Shown here piece by piece: positions 31,473-36,855 of a stretch of 36,855 nucleotides of DNA. Under the pieces are notes generated by a model that was not told where the DNA came from, searched no databases, and saw only the letters and a list, made by a program, of their open reading frames with translations. The translations under genes were made by a program, and so were the position numbers. This DNA comes from Clostridia bacterium (GTDB lineage Bacteria; Bacillota; Clostridia; Christensenellales; Aristaeellaceae): contig JAFUXH010000085.1 in NCBI GenBank assembly GCA_017470945.1, positions 1 through 36,855 of the forward strand, written 5' to 3'. How positions within the stretch are numbered: position 1 is the first letter of the stretch; each line of letters opens with the position of its first letter.

Positions 31473-31501
31473 ATCATAGCATCATCTTGGACAGTTGTCA
31501 A
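31473..31501 (-). promoter_or_regulatory. Promoter of lon
   Basis: Minus strand: TTGACA (31501-31496), 17-bp spacer, TATGAT (31478-31473). The -35 lies inside operator copy 2, and the two divergent -10 elements are adjacent. Confidence 0.88.
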
Positions 31502-31502
31502 G
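31486..31502 (+). promoter_or_regulatory. TetR operator copy 2
   Basis: CTTGGACAGTTGTCAAG, an inner dyad GACA-GT-TGTC with one extra G in the left arm. It is the inverted twin of copy 1, 43 bp away, about four helical turns. Confidence 0.82.
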
Positions 31503-31539
31503 GTTTTGCGAAAATATTTTTTCAAAGGAAACTGGTACG

Positions 31540-32082
31540 ATGTATTGCGGAAACAACAAAACGGCCCTGGCCTCCCAGCGGCAGATCGCGGAAGCGCTGC
31601 TTCATCTGTTGGATGAGCGGCCTTACGGCGATATTTCGGTCAGCGCCATCTGCAAGCAGGCGGACGTATCCCGGCAGACCTTTTACAGCCTGTTCCAATC
31701 CAAGGAAAACGTGATCACCTTCGCCCTGCGGAATGATTGCTGCTATTCCGGCATCGTGGCGGAGGGCGGCTGCCATTATTCTTTCCAGCAGATGTGCGGG
31801 GGCTTCAGCCAATACATCGTCGGCCACGCGGGCATCCTGGCCATCCTTTCCCGCCACGATCTGATGCCGCTGCTGCGCCACGTGCTCAGGGAGGATTTTT
31901 CCCTGTGCCTGGCGTCGGAGGGGCAATGCTGCCAGGCCCTGCAGCCGTATCTGATCGACTATCTGGCCGCGGGCATCACCAGCATCGCCGAAACCTACAT
32001 CCGCACCGGAAAAACGGCCTCCCCGGAGGCGCTGGAGGGGATCATCTATATGCTGCTGCGGGGAGAATTCTATCCCGAATAA
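31540..32082 (+). CDS. TetR/AcrR-family regulator, divergent from lon
   Basis: A 180-residue regulator. Residues 12-60 form the TetR DNA-binding domain (QRQIAEALLHLLDERPYGDISVSAICKQADVSRQTFYSLFQSKENVI), followed by an all-helical ligand domain with several cysteines (NDCCYS, EGGCHYS, EGQCCQA) that could sense redox state or metal. The ATG at 31540 has AAAGGAA nine bases upstream; the open frame from 31495 overlaps operator copy 2. It is the obvious ligand of the two operators between it and lon, so it should repress itself and lon. The signal is not known. Confidence 0.92.
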   Translation: MYCGNNKTALASQRQIAEALLHLLDERPYGDISVSAICKQADVSRQTFYSLFQSKENVITFALRNDCCYSGIVAEGGCHYSFQQMCGGFSQYIVGHAGILAILSRHDLMPLLRHVLREDFSLCLASEGQCCQALQPYLIDYLAAGITSIAETYIRTGKTASPEALEGIIYMLLRGEFYPE

Positions 32083-32112
32083 AGCGGCGGGAAAGGGTGA
32101 ACTGCACCCCAT

Positions 32113-32143
32113 TTGTTAGACAAGTATGGTATACTACTAACAA
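32113..32143 (+). promoter_or_regulatory. Extended -10 promoter inside an inverted repeat
   Basis: TTGTTAG (32113-32119) and CTAACAA (32137-32143) are inverted arms 17 bp apart, and between them lies TGGTATACT (32127-32135), an extended -10. No good -35 is present. The arms would allow a dimeric regulator of MarR size to block the promoter. It precedes the small ORF and the rubredoxin-fusion gene. Confidence 0.6.
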
Positions 32144-32166
32144 GTGGAGTGATTTATAAGAGCCAC

Positions 32167-32295
32167 ATGGAAACTTTCAATTTCGCCGCTGAGAACATCA
32201 GCCAGGCGTACCATGTGCCCATCCTCGCCAAGGTGGACGGCGCGGGCACGCAGGCGGATCGGGCGCATATCAAAGAGGAACTGGAAAAACTGTAA
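32167..32295 (+). CDS. Possible small protein of 42 residues
   Basis: A short frame METFNFAAENISQAYHVPILAKVDG...ADRAHIKEELEKL, placed after a promoter-like element and 35 bases before the metallo-beta-lactamase-rubredoxin gene. The ribosome binding site is weak (AAGAG, four bases from the ATG), and GTG at 32149 is an alternative start. Composition looks coding, and the last 20 residues have a helix-forming charged pattern. I do not recognise it; it could be a leftover C-terminus of a larger protein or a real small protein. Confidence 0.4.
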   Translation: METFNFAAENISQAYHVPILAKVDGAGTQADRAHIKEELEKL

Positions 32296-32330
32296 AAATC
32301 ATGTAGAATAGGCCCAGGAGGTGCGTCATC

Positions 32331-33272
32331 ATGGAAATCAAGGCAGTCAAATTCCGGAAAGACGGTTTCTATTCCCAGCCCTTTGTCTTTGGCGGCGAGG
32401 AGGGCATGGATGCGTTCGATAAAAGCATCCGCTATCGGGGCAGCCTGCAAAACTACCTGATCGACACGGGGGACGAGGTGATCCTGGTGGATACCGGCCT
32501 GCCCGCCGGAACGCCGGAGGAAGTGCCGGATGAGAACAGCATCCTGTATACCGGGAAGGATATTTGCAGCTATATGGAAGCCTTTGCCGCCCTGGGCTAC
32601 AAGCCGGAGCAGGTGACCAAAATTCTTTTGACCCACAAGCACAACGACCATTCGGGCGAACTCAAATCCTTCCCCAACGCGAAAATTTATGTGAACGCCG
32701 ACGAAACCGGCGCCGATGAATTGCAGGGCATCCTCAACCTGGCGCCCGTGACCTTCACCGACGGCGCGTATTACAATTTCCCGGCATCCCAGATCATTGC
32801 CGACGGCATTTGCTTGATCAAGGCCAAGGGCCACACCAACGGGAATTCCATCGTGATCGTGGAAAAGGACAGGCTGTTCTACATGATCCACGGCGATATC
32901 ACATACGTGGAAGAAGCGCTGTATGAAAACAAGCTGTCCGTGGTGTTCGACGATCTGCCCGCCGCCCGGGAAACGCTGGATCGGGTGCGGGATTTCGTCA
33001 GCAATCATCCCACCGTGTATTGCGGAACGCACACGCCCCAGGGCTATGAGAACCTGGAAGCCAACCGGGTGATGGATTTGAGCAACCCCGTTCCCACCGT
33101 GCCGGCGGTGGTGGATTTTTCCGAAAAGAGGGCCAGCGGCAAGTACGTCTGCTCCATTTGCGGGTATGTGTATGATCCCGCCGAGCACGACGGCGTGGCC
33201 TTTGAGGATCTGCCTGACGATTGGCGCTGCCCCCGCTGCAAGCAGCCCAAGGGGAAATTCAATCAGGCGTAA
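32331..33272 (+). CDS. Metallo-beta-lactamase-fold protein fused to rubredoxin
   Basis: A 313-residue cytosolic protein with an N-terminal metallo-beta-lactamase fold (about 1-245) and a C-terminal rubredoxin (about 270-313). Metal ligands: His102, His104, Asp106 and His107 in THKHNDHSG, His168 in KGHTNG, Asp189 in HGDI and His234 in CGTHTP, a complete hydrolase-type two-metal set rather than the HxExD set of flavodiiron proteins. The rubredoxin carries Cys274, Cys277, Cys300 and Cys303 in [17 protein letters not shown]...[15 protein letters not shown]. No flavodoxin domain intervenes. AGGAGG precedes the ATG. Rubredoxin implies electron transfer, perhaps in oxygen or peroxide defence, but the reaction is unknown. 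It ends at a strong terminator. Confidence 0.93.
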   Translation: MEIKAVKFRKDGFYSQPFVFGGEEGMDAFDKSIRYRGSLQNYLIDTGDEVILVDTGLPAGTPEEVPDENSILYTGKDICSYMEAFAALGYKPEQVTKILLTHKHNDHSGELKSFPNAKIYVNADETGADELQGILNLAPVTFTDGAYYNFPASQIIADGICLIKAKGHTNGNSIVIVEKDRLFYMIHGDITYVEEALYENKLSVVFDDLPAARETLDRVRDFVSNHPTVYCGTHTPQGYENLEANRVMDLSNPVPTVPAVVDFSEKRASGKYVCSICGYVYDPAEHDGVAFEDLPDDWRCPRCKQPKGKFNQA

Positions 33273-33285
33273 TTTCCCAAAAAAT

Positions 33286-33332
33286 ATCGCCTGGACGCGC
33301 GCAGTCAAAGCATCCGCGTCCAGGCGATTTTT
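33286..33332. terminator. Bidirectional terminator
   Basis: ATCGCCTGGACGCG (33286-33299) and CGCGTCCAGGCGAT (33315-33328) form a perfect 14-bp stem, followed by TTTTAT and preceded by AAAAAATAT. It separates the rubredoxin-fusion gene from the convergent anti-sigma gene. Confidence 0.93.
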
Positions 33333-33384
33333 ATGTTGATGATGTTCTTGATTTGTTGAAAAACCGCAGCGCACCGCGCGGCCG

Positions 33385-34332
33385 TTACTGCAGCGCTTCG
33401 GCAAAAGCGTCGAAGAATTCCGGGCAGGCCCAGGTGCCGCAGCCGATCACCCGCTCACCGTTCACCGCCAATTGCAGCACGATGCCATTTTTCAATTGGA
33501 TCAGCAGGGATTGGTTGGTTTCGCTGCCGCCGGCCCGCAGGAAGGAGGCGTTCGACGTCAGCACGTCCACCAGGCGGCTGGCCGTTCCGGCGTCGTTCAC
33601 CGTGCCTACGCCGGACAATTCCAGCGCCACGGGGGAATTGGCCTTCAGGGTATCGGCCAGGCCTTCGCCGCCCACCAGGGCGCTGTCGCCGAAGCTGACC
33701 CGCTGGAACACCCGGGTCTGGCCGTCCACGTTGGCGGCCACCAGGGCGTTGTTCATGCCGCTGACGGCGTACACGGTTTCCCCTTGCTTCACGGTATTGG
33801 AAATGATGCCGCTCTTTCCCGCCAGGGCGGGCTCGCTGGTATAAGTATCCACCGTGCCCAGGGCGCTGCCCAGCAGGGAGCCGCTGACGGAGGTGGGGTT
33901 GGTGAGCATCCGATAATACCGGCCGTTCACGCCCACCAGCGGGAAATTGCCGCCGGAGGCCTTGGCCCAAATGCTGCGATAGCTGGGATTGGATGAGGAT
34001 TTGATGCTGATGCTGCCCTTGGGCACATCCAGCGCCAATTTATCCCCTGCCGGCGCGCTGCTGCCCGCGGAAAAAGATTCGATCAGCGGTGCGGCGGTGG
34101 GCTGGGGCCCGCCGGGCCGACTCAGCGACGGAAATGCGAAAGCCGCGGCTCCCGCCACGATCACCACTGCCGCCATCACGGGCGCCCAGCGCCGCAGCGC
34201 CGCGCCCCGGCGGGGCTGATCCTTCGCCTGCGCCGCCCGCAGGATCCTGCGCTTCAGCGCCTCATCCGCCTGAAGGCCGGTGGAATCGGCCATTTGCGGC
34301 AGCTCCCGCAGCCTTTCCTCCACGCTCTTCAT
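33385..34332 (-). CDS. Membrane-anchored anti-sigma factor-like protein
   Basis: A 315-residue protein encoded directly after an ECF sigma factor with a four-base ATGA overlap, which is the usual arrangement for a cognate anti-sigma. Residues 1-47 are cytosolic and helix-rich (EERLRELPQMADSTGLQADEALKRRIL...), a single membrane helix lies at about 50-70 (VMAAVVIVAGAAAFAF), and the remaining 240 residues are outside, rich in Ser/Gly/Val and without a recognised fold. No zinc-binding HxxxCxxC motif of classical anti-sigma factors is present, so the sigma-binding segment is of another type. The large external domain is the likely signal sensor. It ends GCGTWACPEFFDAFAEALQ. Confidence 0.8.
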   Translation of the reverse strand: MKSVEERLRELPQMADSTGLQADEALKRRILRAAQAKDQPRRGAALRRWAPVMAAVVIVAGAAAFAFPSLSRPGGPQPTAAPLIESFSAGSSAPAGDKLALDVPKGSISIKSSSNPSYRSIWAKASGGNFPLVGVNGRYYRMLTNPTSVSGSLLGSALGTVDTYTSEPALAGKSGIISNTVKQGETVYAVSGMNNALVAANVDGQTRVFQRVSFGDSALVGGEGLADTLKANSPVALELSGVGTVNDAGTASRLVDVLTSNASFLRAGGSETNQSLLIQLKNGIVLQLAVNGERVIGCGTWACPEFFDAFAEALQ

Positions 34333-34853
34333 TGCGCTCCACTCTCCTTCAAAATATCCTGTAATTTTTTTCTGCCCCGGCTCAGACGGCTGGAAATGGT
34401 GCCCTCCGGCACGTGCAGCATATCGGCGATCTCGTTGATGCCGTAGCCCTGATAATAGTGCAGCAGCACCACGTCCCGAAAATCCGCCGGCAGCTTGCGA
34501 ATGGCGGCCAGCAGTTCCTGCCTTTCCAAAGCGTCGTCCATGCTGCCGGGGGCGGGGGTCAATTCCATGGCCGGGCTGCCCAGCACCACCCGCTTCACCC
34601 AGGCGGCCCGCCAGATATCCCGGCACCGGTTCATGGCCACCTTCAGCAGCCACGCCTTTTCCTTCCCCGGCACCAGCTCGGGGGTATGGGTCAGCAGCCG
34701 GACGAACACATCCTGGGTCACGTCCTCCGCCTGCTGGCGATCCCCCAAATAAAAGTAGCTGAAGCGAAGCACGTCGTCGGCGTATTTTTCGTACAATTCC
34801 GAAAACGCCTGATCGTCGATGCGCCCAGCCGGCTTTTCCGCCCGGTCATTCAT
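34329..34853 (-). CDS. ECF-type RNA polymerase sigma factor
   Basis: A 174-residue sigma-70 family factor of the extracytoplasmic-function class. Region 2 is FSELYEKYADDVLRFSYFYLGDRQQAEDVTQDVFVRLL (core and -10 binding), and region 4 is LPADFRDVVLLHYYQGYGINEIADMLHVPEGTISSRLSRGRKKL (-35 binding helix-turn-helix). The start MNDRAEK at 34853 is chosen on family length; its ribosome binding site (AAAGG) is rather far upstream, and ATGs at 34877 or nearby are possible. It is co-transcribed with the anti-sigma gene. Its promoter looks vegetative, so basal expression is probably by sigma-A. Confidence 0.93.
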   Translation of the reverse strand: MNDRAEKPAGRIDDQAFSELYEKYADDVLRFSYFYLGDRQQAEDVTQDVFVRLLTHTPELVPGKEKAWLLKVAMNRCRDIWRAAWVKRVVLGSPAMELTPAPGSMDDALERQELLAAIRKLPADFRDVVLLHYYQGYGINEIADMLHVPEGTISSRLSRGRKKLQDILKESGAQ

Positions 34854-34932
34854 ACAACGAAATACCTTTCCCATTTCTTGCATGCTGAGCAAAAAATTTC
34901 TGGCTGCCGCCGGATTTTTCTGCCCACACCGT

Positions 34933-34961
34933 ATTATAAACCAAGCTGAAAAACCGGTCAA
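34933..34961 (-). promoter_or_regulatory. Sigma-A type promoter of the ECF sigma operon
   Basis: Minus strand: TTGACC (34961-34956), 17-bp spacer, perfect TATAAT (34938-34933). The leader is about 75 bases. The rest of 34854-35166 holds no gene beyond the promoter at 35101. Confidence 0.88.
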
Positions 34962-35100
34962 GATGCGAAGGCCCGGTCTGCCGAAAAACTGCGAAGCGCG
35001 CCGAAGGCCGGACGGCTTCTGCTCCCGGTGGGCGTCGGCCCCCTTTTATCATGCGCCTTCGCGCCCGCAAAAATGCCCGTTTTTTGACGCGCGGCTTCCC

Positions 35101-35129
35101 TTGTGGAAACGGGAGGGATGTGATACAAT
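35101..35129 (+). promoter_or_regulatory. Promoter of the lipoprotein-FMN reductase pair
   Basis: TTGTGG (35101-35106), 17-bp spacer, extended -10 TGATACAAT with TACAAT at 35124-35129. Confidence 0.72.
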
Positions 35130-35166
35130 CAGCGTAAGGACCTTGAATCGAACCGAGGTGAGATCG

Positions 35167-36015
35167 TTGAAAAGGATGGCTTTGCTGCTGCTTGCCTGCC
35201 TGCTGGCGCTGCTGCTGACGGCCTGCGGCCAGCCGGATACGGCCCCCGCGTCCTCTGACGCCGCCACGCCCGCGCCGACCGCGGCGAAGGCGCCTGCCGT
35301 CACCGCCCAGGGCGCCCTGGGCGACGCCGCCCGGCAGCTGATGGCCCCCTATCAGGCCGACTTGGATCTTGTGGCCCGGCACAGCCCCGGGGTGCTGACC
35401 TATGAAATTCCCGGCGATATCATCAACACCCTGGCCCAGGACGCGGCGGAGGCCGGGGCGCAAGCGGAAAACGGCCGGTACGCCTTCACCTGGCGGCAAT
35501 CCGGCGAACACACCTATTCCGCCAGCGCCCTTCAAATCGCCCAGATCGAGGAGGCGGCGGAAGCCACCCCCAACCCCCGGGCCAGCGAGGAGCCGGTGAT
35601 GGATAACCAGCAGATGGGCGATTTTTCCGCTTCCGGCGGCGGCCTGTTTGAGCGGGCCCGGGCCTACGACGTGGCCGCCGATCTGACGGATGGCGCCGCC
35701 GAAATGACCGACACCCTGAACGGCGGCGTGACTGGGCATGAATTATTTTCCTTCGCCGTGGAGGGGGATTGCCTGTATTTTGTGGACGCCATGCTGGATC
35801 AGGCGGTGGGCCTGGACGGCGTGGAAGCCACCAGCCGCTATCTGGTGGCCGCCGGCGTGCTGCGGCGGGACGGGCTGGAGATCGTGGAATTCACCGTGCC
35901 CGGCCGGGATCAGGTGCCCCCCGCCTCCGCCGCAAGCTGGAGCGGCCTGCTTTCCTCCGTTTCGCCCCTGAGCCATATCACCGCCCAGGGGGAGCGCGTG
36001 ACCACGTCGCCCTGA
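35167..36015 (+). CDS. Lipoprotein of unknown function
   Basis: A 282-residue exported lipoprotein. The TTG at 35167 is the preferred start because GAGGTGA lies six bases upstream; ATG at 35176 is an alternative within the signal peptide. The signal sequence MKRMALLLLACLLALLLTAC ends in the lipobox LTAC, followed by an Ala/Pro/Thr/Ser linker (about 20-45). The mature part is acidic and Ala-rich with no recognised family. It shares a transcript with the FMN-reductase-like gene 17 bases downstream. It shows that this organism makes lipoproteins, which makes the unlipidated sugar-binding proteins in this window notable. Confidence 0.8.
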   Translation: MKRMALLLLACLLALLLTACGQPDTAPASSDAATPAPTAAKAPAVTAQGALGDAARQLMAPYQADLDLVARHSPGVLTYEIPGDIINTLAQDAAEAGAQAENGRYAFTWRQSGEHTYSASALQIAQIEEAAEATPNPRASEEPVMDNQQMGDFSASGGGLFERARAYDVAADLTDGAAEMTDTLNGGVTGHELFSFAVEGDCLYFVDAMLDQAVGLDGVEATSRYLVAAGVLRRDGLEIVEFTVPGRDQVPPASAASWSGLLSSVSPLSHITAQGERVTTSP

Positions 36016-36032
36016 TCTAAGGAGGCCTGACC

Positions 36033-36572
36033 ATGAACGCATTGATCATCAATTGCAGCTCCGTGCGGACCGGGGCCACGGCGGAAATCGCCCGGATCGT
36101 TGGGGAGCAATTGTCCCCCCGGTATCAGGTGACCTCCATCTGCATCGACGATTATTCCTTCGGCTTCTGCCGGGGCTGCCGCACCTGCCACGCTACTGGC
36201 GTGTGCGCCCAGCGCGACGGGGTCGATGCGATCATGGAGGAATTTGCGCGGGCCGACGTGATCGTCGCCGTTTCGCCCTCCTACTGGGCGGATGTTCCCG
36301 GCCAATTCAAGGCCTTCATCGATCGCTGCACCCCCTGGAGCAACACCCATACGCCCCACGCTTCCATCGGCCCGGGCAAAAAGGGCTACGCCATTGCCCT
36401 GCGCACCGGCCCCGGCATGCCCGAATGCCAGCGGCTCATCGGCAGCATCGAGCATTTTTACGGCCACCTGGATATCGCCCGGTGCGGCAGCCTGGCCCTG
36501 TGCGCCGTGGAATATAAGGAAGCCGTCGCCCCGCGGCTGGCGGAGATCCTCGCTTTCTGCGAAACGATATGA
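36033..36572 (+). CDS. NADPH-dependent FMN reductase/flavodoxin-fold protein
   Basis: A 179-residue flavodoxin-like protein. The N-terminal FMN phosphate loop reads NCSSVRTGATAEIA, the cysteine-rich CRGCRTCHATGVCAQRD resembles iron-sulfur-type flavoproteins (Isf family) and FMN reductases, and SPSYWADVPGQFKAFIDR is the second flavin-binding loop. AAGGAGG precedes the ATG. It probably transfers electrons between NAD(P)H or ferredoxin and a quinone or other acceptor; the partner is unknown. Of the CxxC...C cysteines, three lie in the Isf-like spacing, so a cluster cannot be excluded. No T-rich terminator follows on the plus strand. Confidence 0.88.
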   Translation: MNALIINCSSVRTGATAEIARIVGEQLSPRYQVTSICIDDYSFGFCRGCRTCHATGVCAQRDGVDAIMEEFARADVIVAVSPSYWADVPGQFKAFIDRCTPWSNTHTPHASIGPGKKGYAIALRTGPGMPECQRLIGSIEHFYGHLDIARCGSLALCAVEYKEAVAPRLAEILAFCETI

Positions 36573-36582
36573 TCAAACAAAA

Positions 36583-36826
36583 AACGCTGCGCAAAAACGC
36601 AGCGTTCAGAGCATCGACAAAATCGATGCTCTGCCATGGAAAGCCTGTAAACAGCCTTCCCATGGGAACATCAATTCCTTGTAAAATGGCGTTCCCGGGC
36701 AAATTCGCCCGGGAACGCTCATTTTACGGTCAGGAATTGATAGCGGAAGCAACCTCCGGTTGCTCCTCGGCGACGCACATGTCGCCGCCTGCGGAATGAA
36801 ATCGAAGGGACTACGGTCCCTTCGAT
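36583..36826 (-). repeat. Array of seven consecutive hairpins, possible structured RNA
   Basis: Seven stem-loops follow each other almost without gaps: 36583-36606 (9 bp), 36607-36633 (11 bp, perfect), 36634-36665 (13 of 15 bp), 36671-36740 (a long stem with a 12-bp GCGTTCCCGGGC core and 8-9 bp outer stems), 36748-36764 (7 bp), 36769-36786 (6 bp) and 36801-36826 (11 bp, TACG loop). On the minus strand the last stem (36606-36583) is followed by TTTTTTG, an intrinsic terminator. It therefore looks like the end of a minus-strand transcript entering from outside the window. The tail 36827-36855 has no gene. Confidence 0.65.
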
Positions 36827-36855
36827 GCATCCCTGGGGTTTGTCGATAGTCTGAA

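Overview
The window is about 36.9 kb of GC-rich, densely packed bacterial chromosome. Strong AGGAGG-type ribosome binding sites, sigma-A promoters with 16-18 bp spacers, sugar ABC transporters without their own ATPase, XRE/LacI/TetR regulators and phage-relic style point to Bacillota, class Clostridia, probably an uncultured gut or rumen lineage. That placement is an inference from style; no rRNA or tRNA gene was seen.

Layout from left to right. (1) 1-1720: the 3' end of enolase with its terminator, an ArsC/Spx-like thioredoxin-fold protein and an exported SH3-domain protein. (2) 1741-2245 and 6240-6557: two intergenic islands built from the same two hairpin repeats, A (27 bp) and B (about 90 bp), in the order A-linker-B. 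(3) 2246-4144: an autoregulated-looking operon (minus strand) of an XRE-AbrB chimeric regulator, an ABC ATPase and an ABC-2 type permease. (4) 4350-9652: two exported proteins of unknown function and two uncharacterised membrane proteins, with clear promoters and terminators. (5) 9853-19718 (minus strand): a LacI-controlled glycoside operon with GH31, GH65 phosphorylase, two permeases, a solute-binding protein and an (alpha/alpha)6 glycosidase that lies behind an internal terminator. (6) 19882-27238: a sucrose or fructo-oligosaccharide locus with a second LacI regulator and fructokinase on one strand, and a divergent transporter plus GH32 beta-fructosidase on the other, with a perfect 14-bp palindromic operator in between.

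(7) 27240-28700: an AT-richer XRE-DUF5680 regulator sits between decayed phage tail genes (tail-chaperone-like fragments and the N-terminus of a tape-measure protein) on the opposite strand. (8) 28851-33272: a DUF1858 protein and Lon protease diverge from a TetR regulator across a compact region with two inverted 17-bp operators, each covering the -35 of one promoter. Downstream are a small ORF and a metallo-beta-lactamase-fold protein fused to a rubredoxin domain. (9) 33385-36572: an anti-sigma/ECF-sigma pair, a lipoprotein and an FMN-reductase/flavodoxin-like protein. (10) 36583-36826: seven consecutive hairpins, ending in what looks like an intrinsic terminator for transcription entering from the right.

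The two sugar loci work as import-and-hydrolyse modules. Locus 5 would import an alpha-linked oligosaccharide and cleave it by hydrolysis and phosphorolysis. Locus 6 would import sucrose or fructans, release fructose with GH32 and phosphorylate it with fructokinase. Both need an ATPase encoded elsewhere. The most unusual items are the twin-operator lon/tetR region, the composite repeat islands, the hairpin array at the right edge, the phage-tail relics split by a regulator gene, and the metallo-beta-lactamase-rubredoxin fusion.
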